In this document: positions 33,673-41,753 of the stretch, one piece after another
Position numbering within the stretch: position 1 is the stretch's first letter
How the letters are laid out: every line of letters starts with the position of its first letter
NCBI GenBank assembly: GCA_019752115.1
Contig: JAIEMN010000018.1
Location: 1-64,000 of the forward strand
From: Gemmatimonadaceae bacterium
GTDB taxonomy: Bacteria > Gemmatimonadota > Gemmatimonadetes > Gemmatimonadales > Gemmatimonadaceae
DNA length: 64,000 bases
Reading direction: 5' to 3'
The notes under the pieces: model-generated
Database searches by the model: none
Told to the model about the DNA's origin: nothing
The model's input: the letters and a program-made list of their open reading frames with translations, nothing else
Position numbers and translations under genes: made by a program

Positions 33673-34491
33673 TCATCCCGGCAGGGCGCGCACCAGTCGG
33701 GCGAAGTCGTCGGGTGACAGCATCTCGGGGCGGACGTCGGTAGGCAGACCGGCCGCCTCAATCGCCGCCGCGGCCCGCTCAGGATCAAGATTGGCGGCCG
33801 TCCGCACGACGCGAATGAGCTGCTTGCGGCGCAAGCCGAACGCCGCCAGAACAAACTGTCGATAGCGCGCTTCGAGCGCGGGCTCGATCACCGGATCGGC
33901 GCGTGGGGTGACGCGCACCACGGCCGAGTCCACGGCGGGTGGCGGATTGAAGCTTTTCGGCGGCACCTTCCGGATCATCTCCACCTGCACCAGCGCCTGC
34001 AGATTGACGCTGAGGGCCCCATAGATCTTGTCGCCCGGTGGCGCGGCCATGCGATCGGCGACTTCCTTCTGCACCAGATACACCGCGCGCTCCGGGCGCG
34101 GCACCGTCAGCGCGTGGAAGATGATCGGCGTGGTGATGTAATACGGCACATTCCCCGCGAGCACGTACGGGCCGCCGGCCAGCGCCCCCAGATCCTGTTG
34201 CAGCACGTCCCCTTCCACGATCGAGACGTGCGGGCGCGCCGCGTAGCGCGCGCGGAGATGCGCCACGAGATCGCGATCGAGTTCGATGGCCACCAGGCGC
34301 CCCGCGCGTTCGACCAGCTTGTCCGTCAGCGCACCACGACCGGGGCCGATCTCGATCACCGTGTGCTCGCGCACGTCACCCAGCGCGTCGGCGATCGAAT
34401 CGAGCACGCGATCGTCCTTGAGGAAGTGCTGCCCGAAGCGCTTGCGTGGTGCGGGCAACGCATCCGGGCGCGGGCGTCGGGACTGCCTCAC
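33673..34491 (-). CDS. rsmA: 16S rRNA (adenine(1518)-N6/adenine(1519)-N6)-dimethyltransferase
   Basis: KsgA family, 272 residues. Motifs FGQHFLKD, the SAM site VIEIGPGRGALT, and the NVPYYIT active-site motif (NLPY variant) are all present, with the C-terminal helical domain after residue 190. It dimethylates two adjacent adenines near the 3' end of 16S rRNA. The GTG start overlaps the phosphatase gene as GTGA; its 3' end faces rex with a 16-nt gap. Confidence 0.95.
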   Translation of the reverse strand: MRQSRRPRPDALPAPRKRFGQHFLKDDRVLDSIADALGDVREHTVIEIGPGRGALTDKLVERAGRLVAIELDRDLVAHLRARYAARPHVSIVEGDVLQQDLGALAGGPYVLAGNVPYYITTPIIFHALTVPRPERAVYLVQKEVADRMAAPPGDKIYGALSVNLQALVQVEMIRKVPPKSFNPPPAVDSAVVRVTPRADPVIEPALEARYRQFVLAAFGLRRKQLIRVVRTAANLDPERAAAAIEAAGLPTDVRPEMLSPDDFARLVRALPG

Positions 34492-36161
34492 GGCCGGTCC
34501 ACCACAACGACCGTGCAGTCATCCTTGAGTGGCGTGCGCCCGATATGGGCATCGACCCGCGCGAACACGGCCGCGACGATCTGATCAGGGGTGGCATCGG
34601 CGGGCGTCGCCTCGAGCGTACGGATCACCTGCGCCTCACTGAGTCGGGTATTGCGTGCATCGCGGGCGTCGATGACGCCATCGGTCAGAAAGACGAGCCG
34701 ATCACCGGCGCGCCAGCGCATGACGCTTTCTTCCACCGTGCCGTCGCCAAAGCCGAGCGGCGGCGCGACCGCGCCCATGCGCACGCACTGGCCGTCGGCG
34801 GACAGTTTGAAGCAGTGGGGATGGCCGGCATTGGCATACCGCACTTCCTGCGCGCGCGAATCGATGACGGCGTAGCACATCGAGACGGACATCTCCGTGC
34901 TCTCGAGTTCGTCCTGCAGCGAGCGCTGCACCGACTCCACCGCGATGGACGGATCGAACGCGGCCTGCACATGAATGGCCGCCGCACTCAACGCGAGTGC
35001 CATGATCAGCGCGGACTGATAGCCATGCCCGGACACGTCGCCGATCAGCACGCCGGTGCGGTACTGATCGAGCCGCGCGAGCAGATAGAAGTCGCCGCCG
35101 ACGCTTTCGGCGGCCTCCACGCGCGCGGCGGCCCGCGCCTCCGGATGCACGACCGCCGGCTTCGGCATCAACTTGAGCTGCAGCTCCTGCGCGAGGAGCA
35201 GTTCCCGGGCGAGCTGCTGCCGCTCCACGGCGGCGCGCACCAGCGACGCATTGTGCATCGCGGTGCCGACCTGGGTGCTTACCGCGAGCGCCAGCTTGCG
35301 ATCGCCAGCGCTGAACGGATGCCCGCCGCGCCGACCGGCGAGGACGAGCACACCGAGGGGGGCGCTGCTCATGGGGACGCTGAGCGGCACCGTGATCGGC
35401 GGCGTCGGATCGGCGCCACGTCGGGTGCCAACGGCCGGATAACTGCCGGTGATGTGCAGACTCGACGACGGGCGCGTGATCGCCACCGCGAGCAACGGTT
35501 CCCCCTGCGGCGCGAGCACGGGGTCCGCCGAGATGCCGGCGATGCCGTCTTCGGTACTGGCCCCGCTGCTCCGGAAGGCGCGCACCGCGATGTGCCCCGT
35601 CGCATCAAAGTGCACTGGGGGATAGTCATCGACGCTGAGCCCCAGTGCCGCGATCGGGCGCAGAATGCCCTGCGACCGGTTGGTCTGCAGAAACACCGCG
35701 CGCGGCGCGCCGACCGTTTCGGCGAGCTCGGCGAGCAGCGTGTCCGCCACGCTCTCCACTGACGTGGAGCTGCCGAGCAGTTCGCCGATGGCGTAGAGCA
35801 GATTGATCTCTTCGTAGCGCTCCACGAGCTCGCGCGTGGCCCCATCGCGTTCGCGGGTGAGGCGACGCATGAGGGGCACGAGCCGACCGAGCAGGCGATC
35901 GGCATCGGCCGCATGACCGGGCTCCACGAAGAGCCAGCCCACGCCCTCTCCGGTCGTGACCAGCTGCGCGTGGAGCGCCTGCGCGCGCGCCCACGTGGCG
36001 ACGTCCCACGCGCGGACCCCGGGCTCGGTACGCTCGGCGAAGGCCTCGGAGGAGCTTCCCAGCAGCGTGGGGGTCACGCTGCCTTCCCGTCGCTCCCAGA
36101 TCGCGGCCTCACGCCCGGTGGCCTCCAGAAAGGCGGCCAGAAGGGCGGTGACTTCGGTCAT
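34488..36161 (-). CDS. PP2C-type (RsbU/SpoIIE-like) serine phosphatase with GAF domain
   Basis: 557 residues. An N-terminal region of about 110 residues of unknown type is followed by a GAF-like sensor domain (about 115-320). The C-terminal PPM phosphatase domain (about 340-557) has all metal-binding acids: ESVGGDFY, IGDVSGHG, FLTDGV and KDDCTV. Such enzymes dephosphorylate STAS anti-anti-sigma factors and so release sigma factors or other targets. It overlaps an RsbW-like kinase gene (ATGA) and sits one gene from a STAS gene, completing a partner-switching set. There is no membrane segment, so it senses a cytoplasmic signal. Confidence 0.9.
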   Translation of the reverse strand: MTEVTALLAAFLEATGREAAIWERREGSVTPTLLGSSSEAFAERTEPGVRAWDVATWARAQALHAQLVTTGEGVGWLFVEPGHAADADRLLGRLVPLMRRLTRERDGATRELVERYEEINLLYAIGELLGSSTSVESVADTLLAELAETVGAPRAVFLQTNRSQGILRPIAALGLSVDDYPPVHFDATGHIAVRAFRSSGASTEDGIAGISADPVLAPQGEPLLAVAITRPSSSLHITGSYPAVGTRRGADPTPPITVPLSVPMSSAPLGVLVLAGRRGGHPFSAGDRKLALAVSTQVGTAMHNASLVRAAVERQQLARELLLAQELQLKLMPKPAVVHPEARAAARVEAAESVGGDFYLLARLDQYRTGVLIGDVSGHGYQSALIMALALSAAAIHVQAAFDPSIAVESVQRSLQDELESTEMSVSMCYAVIDSRAQEVRYANAGHPHCFKLSADGQCVRMGAVAPPLGFGDGTVEESVMRWRAGDRLVFLTDGVIDARDARNTRLSEAQVIRTLEATPADATPDQIVAAVFARVDAHIGRTPLKDDCTVVVVDRP

Positions 36162-36580
36162 GCGCGGTGGAGCGTAAGGCGGAGCCGATGCCCGTGCGGA
36201 TGCTCGACGCGATCGTTCTCCACGAGATCCATGAGCGAGCGCATCAGAAACACGCCCCGCCCGCGTTCCCGCTCGAACCAGTCGGCGTCATCGGGTGACT
36301 GCGACACCGCGCCGAGGTCGAAGCCCGGCCCTTCGTCGGTGACCTCCACCAGCAACCGGTGCTCGCTCACCACCGCCAACACCAGCACACGGCGTTCGGG
36401 CGCGTTGCCGTTGCCGCGAAGCATGGCGTTGGCGATCGCCTCCGTGACGGCCACGGGCACATTCAGCTGACAGTGGCGCGCCGAATACCCCGCCGCACGA
36501 CAGAGACCGACGATCTCGTCGATCACCGCCGGAATGCGCTGCACATCCGTCGCCAGCGTCCACTCACGCACGTGCTCCAT
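36158..36580 (-). CDS. RsbW-like anti-sigma factor serine kinase (HATPase)
   Basis: 140 residues, a single GHKL ATPase domain: N box VTEAIANAMLRGN, G1 box VTDEGPGFD, G2 box GRGVFLMRSLMDLV. Proteins of this type bind a sigma factor or phosphorylate a STAS antagonist. I chose the ATG at 36580 because GGAG lies 8 nt upstream; a GTG at 36643 would add an Arg/Ser-rich tail. It lies between the STAS and phosphatase genes in the same direction. No sigma factor gene is present in the window. Confidence 0.88.
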   Translation of the reverse strand: MEHVREWTLATDVQRIPAVIDEIVGLCRAAGYSARHCQLNVPVAVTEAIANAMLRGNGNAPERRVLVLAVVSEHRLLVEVTDEGPGFDLGAVSQSPDDADWFERERGRGVFLMRSLMDLVENDRVEHPHGHRLRLTLHRA

Positions 36581-36665
36581 CGGCGACTCCGCGGCCGCGG
36601 CACCGCGGCGTTTGGCAGAACGAGGTGAGACAGACGGGCTCACGCGGCGCGTCCGCGAGCGAGAC

Positions 36666-36998
36666 TCAGCGACCCGCCACGGCGTCGTCGCGCGTGGCGA
36701 AGAGGGGAAAGAGCTGGTCGAGGCGCGTGAGTTCGAAGAGCGAGCGCAGGTCGTCGTTGAGACCGACGAGCCGCAGGTCACCGCCGGCATCGCGCAGGCG
36801 GCGACTGAGCGAGACCAGCGCGCCGAGCCCGGAGCTGTCGATGTAGGGCGAGTTCGTGAAATCCACGATCACCACGCGTGCGCCCTGCTCCATCCCGTCG
36901 AGGATCGCCTGCTTGAACTCCTGCCGATTGGCGACCACGAGCTGGCCGTCCACCGTCACGAGCAGGAGGTCATCGGTACGATCGAGGGTGAAGCTCAT
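36666..36998 (-). CDS. STAS-domain anti-anti-sigma factor
   Basis: 110 residues, one STAS domain with the phosphorylation motif YIDSSGLGALV (Ser55/Ser56) and the C-terminal helices typical of RsbV/SpoIIAA. The ATG at 36998 begins MSFTLDRTDD; the longer in-frame sequence upstream is not conserved and overlaps pta. Phosphorylation by the downstream kinase and removal by the PP2C phosphatase would switch partner binding. Confidence 0.92.
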   Translation of the reverse strand: MSFTLDRTDDLLLVTVDGQLVVANRQEFKQAILDGMEQGARVVIVDFTNSPYIDSSGLGALVSLSRRLRDAGGDLRLVGLNDDLRSLFELTRLDQLFPLFATRDDAVAGR

Positions 36999-37053
36999 GG
37001 GCGGTCTCGCGTGGGGCCGGCGGGCGGCGTGTACAGGCGCAATGGCAAACGGG

Positions 37054-38097
37054 TCACGACGCCGTCGTGATCGGGGGCGCGTGCGGGCCGGTGGCCTGCA
37101 GCGCCGTGATCGCGGCGACATGCACAATGTCGTCGGCCGTTGCCCCGCGGGACAAGTCACTGCACGGGCGCGCCAGCCCCTGCAGAATGGGGCCGATGGC
37201 TGTGCCATGGGCCACCCGCTGGACCAGCTTGTAGGCGATGTTCCCGGCGTCGAGCGAGGGGAACACCAGCACGTTGGCCTGGCCGGCGGCACCCTCGCCG
37301 GGCGCCTTGCGGGCCGCGATCTCGGGGATGAGTGCCGCGTCGGCCTGCAGCTCGCCGGAGACGGTCAACTCGGGCGCCTCGGCGCGCACCAGCGCGACCG
37401 CTTCGCGAACCTTGCTGACCGACGGGGCGTCCGCGCTCCCCATCGTGCTGAACGACAGGAACGCGACGCGCGGTTCGTCCCCGACGATGCGCCGTCGGTC
37501 CGCCGCCGCAGCCAGCGCGATATCGGCCAGCTGGCGGGCCGTGGGATCGGGGAGGACGGCGCAATCGGTAAAGGTCAGCACTTCCGGCGCGCCGGTGCGG
37601 AACGGCGGCACGATGAGGTAGAAGCTGGACGACACCGTCCGCACGCCCGGCGCGGCGCCGATCGTCCAGAGCGCTGCCCGCAACACGTCAGCGGTCGTAT
37701 GCACTGCGCCGGCCACGCAGCCGTCGGCGATCCCCATCGCCACCAGCGAATCGGCGAAGTACAACGGATCGACGGCCAACCGCTCCGCGTCGTCTCGGCT
37801 CAACCCCTTCCCGCCGCGACGGGCCAGCAGGTGCGCCACCACCGCGTCGGTCCGCGGATCATCGAGCGGATCGAGCAGCTGGACCCCGATCGGCACGACG
37901 CCGGTCGGGGCATCACTGCGGCGCACCAGCACCGGGCGCACCGATCCCCGCTTCTGCAGCGCGAGCACCGCCTGCGCCGTGCGGATATCGGTGGCCTCCG
38001 GAAAGAGGATCGTGCGCGGCGCCCGCCCCGCGCGCTCGTGCAGCGAGTCGAGGAACGCCGTGGCCGCCGATGGCCCCGTGTCGGCCCCTGTCGTCAT
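37054..38097 (-). CDS. pta: phosphate acetyltransferase
   Basis: Interconverts acetyl-CoA and acetyl phosphate. The 347-residue protein is the short single-domain PTA_PTB form, with [13 protein letters not shown] at the N-terminus and a C-terminal [17 protein letters not shown] motif characteristic of Pta. No acetate kinase gene is in the window. It overlaps coaD by ATGA, placing CoA synthesis and acetyl-CoA use in one unit. The STAS gene begins 55 nt downstream. Confidence 0.94.
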   Translation of the reverse strand: MTTGADTGPSAATAFLDSLHERAGRAPRTILFPEATDIRTAQAVLALQKRGSVRPVLVRRSDAPTGVVPIGVQLLDPLDDPRTDAVVAHLLARRGGKGLSRDDAERLAVDPLYFADSLVAMGIADGCVAGAVHTTADVLRAALWTIGAAPGVRTVSSSFYLIVPPFRTGAPEVLTFTDCAVLPDPTARQLADIALAAAADRRRIVGDEPRVAFLSFSTMGSADAPSVSKVREAVALVRAEAPELTVSGELQADAALIPEIAARKAPGEGAAGQANVLVFPSLDAGNIAYKLVQRVAHGTAIGPILQGLARPCSDLSRGATADDIVHVAAITALQATGPHAPPITTAS

Positions 38098-38651
38098 GCC
38101 GGGCCCGCCGCCGCGGCGGCCGCGGCCGCGCGTGCCACCACGTCTCGCGCCACGGAGGCCCGCGATTCGGCGTACCGCGTCACCAGCGCCTCGGCCACGA
38201 CCGGATGCACCAGCCCGGTGACGTCGCCACCGAATTTGGCCACTTCGCGAACCATGCTCGAGCTGATGTACGTCGTGTCGAGCGACGGCGTCATGAACAC
38301 CGTTTCGAGCTCGGGGCGCAGGTGGCGGTTCATGAGCGCGATCTGGAACTCGTACTCGAAGTCGCTGACGGCGCGCAGGCCACGGACATTCACGCGCGCG
38401 CCCACTTCCTTGGCGAAGTTCACGAGCAACCCACTGAACGAACGCACTTCGATGCGTGAATCGGCGCCCGTGATTTCGCGGATGAAGCCGATGCGCTCCT
38501 CGACGCTGAACAGCGGCTGCTTGTTCATGTTGTTGGCCACCGCGACGATCAGGCGGTCGGCAAACGTGAGCGTGCGCGTGATGAGATCCACGTGCCCGTT
38601 GGTGATCGGGTCGAACGATCCGGCATACAGCGCAAGCAGGGGCGTGGACAT
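38094..38651 (-). CDS. coaD: pantetheine-phosphate adenylyltransferase
   Basis: Adenylates 4'-phosphopantetheine, the penultimate step of CoA synthesis. The 185-residue protein has the nucleotidyltransferase [12 protein letters not shown] motif, [14 protein letters not shown] and the [13 protein letters not shown] segment. The last 15 residues are an Ala-rich tail (eight consecutive alanines) not normally present. It is preceded by rsmD at 13 nt, a widely conserved rsmD-coaD pairing. Confidence 0.96.
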   Translation of the reverse strand: MSTPLLALYAGSFDPITNGHVDLITRTLTFADRLIVAVANNMNKQPLFSVEERIGFIREITGADSRIEVRSFSGLLVNFAKEVGARVNVRGLRAVSDFEYEFQIALMNRHLRPELETVFMTPSLDTTYISSSMVREVAKFGGDVTGLVHPVVAEALVTRYAESRASVARDVVARAAAAAAAAGPA

Positions 38652-38664
38652 CAGCAGGGCGCGG

Positions 38665-39186
38665 TCAGGGATGGGCGCGAAAGAACGTCAGGGCGGTGGT
38701 CCCGTACCGGCGTGTCTCTCCCCCGCCCGGGAGAACGACCTCCGACGAATGTTCCACCGCGAACACACTCGCGAAAGGGACCGCCATCCAGTGCGCGGCG
38801 AGCCGGGGGGCGATGTCGCTCGCATACGGGGGATCGGCAAAGGCCACGTCGTACGCCTCGGCCGGCAGCGCCTCGGCGAAGCGCACGGCCTCGTCTCGCC
38901 GGATCACGGCGCCCTCGTGACCGCCCAGGGCGGCGAGGTTGGCCTCCAGCGTCTTGATCACCCGGGGGGCCTGCTCGACGAAGTCGCACCGCGCGGCCCC
39001 ACGCGACAGCGCCTCGAGCCCGAGCGCACCGCTCCCGGCGCACAGATCGAGCACCCGGGCGTCCGGAAGCAACTGGTGCACGATGCTCATCCAGGCTTCG
39101 CGCACGCGATCGCCCGTCGGGCGCACGATCTCGCCCGCTGGCGCCGTGATGCGACGCCCCCGCCACCGGCCGGCGATGATGCGCAT
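38665..39186 (-). CDS. rsmD: 16S rRNA (guanine(966)-N2)-methyltransferase
   Basis: 173 residues. N-terminal MRIIAGRWRGRRI and RPTGDRVREAW, SAM site VLDLCAGSGALGLEALSRG, and catalytic DPPY motif (FADPPYAS). It methylates G966 of 16S rRNA during 30S assembly. The ATG overlaps the recJ stop by one base. Confidence 0.95.
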   Translation of the reverse strand: MRIIAGRWRGRRITAPAGEIVRPTGDRVREAWMSIVHQLLPDARVLDLCAGSGALGLEALSRGAARCDFVEQAPRVIKTLEANLAALGGHEGAVIRRDEAVRFAEALPAEAYDVAFADPPYASDIAPRLAAHWMAVPFASVFAVEHSSEVVLPGGGETRRYGTTALTFFRAHP

Positions 39187-40955
39187 CAGTCGGCTCCGGA
39201 GAGGCGCGCATCCGCGACGCGCAGCTGCAGTTTGGACACGCCCCGGTATTCGTCGCGCTCGAGGCGATAGGCCACATCGACGGGGTGGGCGGGATCGAAC
39301 AGCGTGGCGCGCGGGGCGAGCCCCCAGCCGATGCCATCGATCGTGCCGCGCGCCCGGTCGAAGGCCACGCGGAGCCCGTCGCTGCCGATGCGTCGCGGCG
39401 GCGCGGCCACGCGCACCCCGGCCGTGCGAAACAGCGGTGCCGGATTGCCAATCCCGAACGGCTCGAAGTGCTTGAGCAGCTTCTCGAGCTCCTCGCCGAC
39501 GTCATCGATCGGCACGTCGAGATCCACGCGCAGTTCAGGCGTGAGATCCGCTTCGGTGAGCCGCGTGCGCGCCACCTGGTCGAACCGTTCGGCGAACGCC
39601 GGGAGGTGCGCGGCGTCCATGGTGAGGCCAGCGGCCGCCCGATGGCCGCCGTACTTCACGAACAGCTCGCGACACTCCCCGAGGGCGCCGTGCAGATCGA
39701 AGGCGCTGATGGAGCGACCGGAGCCTTTCCCGATGCCCTGCTCCACGGCCACGAGCACCGCCGGGCGCGCCGTCTGTTCCACGATGCGCGACGCGACGAT
39801 GCCGATCACGCCGGCATGCCACCCATCGCGGTGCAGCACGTGCGCGTACCGATCGCGCATGCCGGGCGCATCGAGCTGTCGCATGGCGTCGTCGAGCACG
39901 TGGCGATCCAGCTCCTGCCGCGCCCGATTCAGCTCCTCGAGTTCGCGCGCGACGACGTTGGCTTCGTCTTCCCGCTCGCAGAGCAACAGCTTGAGGCCGA
40001 GCTTGGCGTCGGCGATGCGCCCGGCGGCGTTGAGTCGCGGCGCGAGCACAAAGCCCACCCGCCCGGCGGTCAGCGGCTTCGCGTCGAGCCCGGACGAACG
40101 CAGAAGGGCCCGCAGCCCGGGATGTGTGGTCTCGGCGAGCAGCTTGAGCCCGTAGCGCACGAGCACGCGATTCTCGCCCCGCAGAGGCGCCACGTCGGCA
40201 ATGGTCGCGAGCGCGACCAGATCCAGTTGGCGATGGGCCAATGCCGGCGGCACGCCCATCGCCTCGCAGAGGGCGAGCGCGAGCTTGTATGCCACCCCCA
40301 CCGCGGCCAGATCTTTGTCGCTCGAGCGGCACTGCGGGTGGCGCGGATTGCAGATCGCGTAGCTCGCCGGGAGTGTACTGCCGGGGAGATGGTGATCGGT
40401 GATGATCACATCGACGCCGGCCGCCGTCAGCTCCGCCACCGAGGTCACCGCGCTGGTGCCGCAGTCGCACGTCACTACAAGCGTCGCCTTCGCGGCCAGT
40501 GCGGCGGACACGCCAGCCGGACCGAGGTCGTAGCCGTCGGTCAGCCGATTCGGAACGAACGGGACGACATGCTGTGCCCCCAGTCCGCGCAGGACGCGGG
40601 TGAGCAGCGCGGTCGAGGACATGCCGTCCACGTCGTAATCGCCATGGACGAAGATCGTTTCCTGGCGACGCACCGCGTCGGCGATCCGCGCCACCGCCCG
40701 CTCCGCGTCATGCAGCGTGTCGGCGGGTTCGAGGTGCTCGAGCCGGGGGCGCAGGAACCGCTTGGCGGCCTCCGGTTCGCCGTAGCCCCGGCTCGCCAAC
40801 AACCGACAGACGGGCTCGGGGAGGAGGAGCGCGTCCATCAAGTGTCGCACCACCGCGGCGGATGGCTCCTTGATCGGCACCCAACGCGCAGCCGGCCGCA
40901 GTGGCGGCAGATCAGCGGGCGTGGAAAGCGGGGCGATGACGGTCACCCGAGCCAA
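39186..40955 (-). CDS. recJ: single-stranded-DNA-specific exonuclease RecJ
   Basis: 5'-3' single-strand exonuclease of recombination and mismatch repair. The 589-residue protein has the DHH motifs VHGDYDVDGMSSTALL and ITDHHLPG, and the DHHA1 domain GKGSGRSISAFDL...YGGHRAAAGLTM, with a C-terminal OB-fold. The coordinates use a TTG start at 40955; a GTG at 40946 (3 codons shorter) lies 7 nt after a TAGATT box and may be the real, leaderless start. The 5' part is less conserved, so either is possible. Confidence 0.93.
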   Translation of the reverse strand: MARVTVIAPLSTPADLPPLRPAARWVPIKEPSAAVVRHLMDALLLPEPVCRLLASRGYGEPEAAKRFLRPRLEHLEPADTLHDAERAVARIADAVRRQETIFVHGDYDVDGMSSTALLTRVLRGLGAQHVVPFVPNRLTDGYDLGPAGVSAALAAKATLVVTCDCGTSAVTSVAELTAAGVDVIITDHHLPGSTLPASYAICNPRHPQCRSSDKDLAAVGVAYKLALALCEAMGVPPALAHRQLDLVALATIADVAPLRGENRVLVRYGLKLLAETTHPGLRALLRSSGLDAKPLTAGRVGFVLAPRLNAAGRIADAKLGLKLLLCEREDEANVVARELEELNRARQELDRHVLDDAMRQLDAPGMRDRYAHVLHRDGWHAGVIGIVASRIVEQTARPAVLVAVEQGIGKGSGRSISAFDLHGALGECRELFVKYGGHRAAAGLTMDAAHLPAFAERFDQVARTRLTEADLTPELRVDLDVPIDDVGEELEKLLKHFEPFGIGNPAPLFRTAGVRVAAPPRRIGSDGLRVAFDRARGTIDGIGWGLAPRATLFDPAHPVDVAYRLERDEYRGVSKLQLRVADARLSGAD

Positions 40956-40997
40956 TCTAGAGGGAGGACCATGTCCCGGGCAGCTCGGCGCCGCGCC

Positions 40998-41720
40998 CTA
41001 CGCCGGCGGCGGTGCGACCCGATAGTACAGCAGCACGCCGCACCCCTCGCAAGGCTCGACCACGGTGCCGGAGGACATCGCCGGGCGGCGCTGGAGCGGG
41101 ATCGCCGTCTCGCAGGCGCCACAGGAGAAGTCCTCGTGGAGCGCCACAACCACGGTGGTCCGTCGGCGGGTCTGCACCCGGTCGTACTTGGCGAGCAAGC
41201 CTGTGCCGACATGGCGCGCCGACTCGACGCGCTTGGCGCGCGCCGCCGTCAGCTCCGCCTCGAGGGTGCCGCGCTCGGCGCCGAGCGTCTCCCGCGCGCT
41301 GGCCTGTTCCGCCGCGATCGACGCCACGGCGTCCCGATGCGCCGCGACCGCCGTCCGCAGATCGGTGATGCGCCGCGTGATCGCCAGCAACTCGCTCTCT
41401 TCCTCGGCGAGGGTCCGCCGAGCCGCCTCCACCTGCGCGGCGGCCGCCGTGGCTTCCTTCAGTTTGGCGGCGTTGTTGAGCAGTTCGACGTTCTTGTCAT
41501 GCCGAAGCCGATGATCGGTGATGCGGGCATCCAGATCACGCTGGCGGGCCAGTTCCTTTTCGAGCGCGGCCTCAGTGCGCGCCAGATTGGCCACCGCACC
41601 CTTGTGGGCCGCATCCATGGCCGCGAGCCGTGGCGCGATCGCCGCCAACCGCTCTTCGATGCCACGAATGACCGCATCATCGTCCTGCACCACCAACAAT
41701 GCCTGCAGTTCCGGATTCAC
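40998..41720 (-). CDS. coiled-coil protein with C-terminal C4 zinc ribbon
   Basis: 240 residues. Residues about 10-180 form a long antiparallel-type coiled coil. The C-terminus carries two CxxC pairs (FSCGACETAIP and EPCEGCGVLLY) that make a zinc ribbon, as in the CT398/HP0958 (FlgZ-like) family, also known as DUF164 or zf-RING_7. HP0958 in Helicobacter acts in flagellar mRNA and sigma-54 control, but most members have unknown roles. I chose the GTG at 41720, which follows GGAGG at ideal spacing; an upstream GTG at 41744 adds eight residues. It lies between dnaG and recJ. Confidence 0.85.
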   Translation of the reverse strand: MNPELQALLVVQDDDAVIRGIEERLAAIAPRLAAMDAAHKGAVANLARTEAALEKELARQRDLDARITDHRLRHDKNVELLNNAAKLKEATAAAAQVEAARRTLAEEESELLAITRRITDLRTAVAAHRDAVASIAAEQASARETLGAERGTLEAELTAARAKRVESARHVGTGLLAKYDRVQTRRRTTVVVALHEDFSCGACETAIPLQRRPAMSSGTVVEPCEGCGVLLYYRVAPPPA

Positions 41721-41753
41721 TACCCCTCCAGGGAAGTCACTCACACCACGCTC

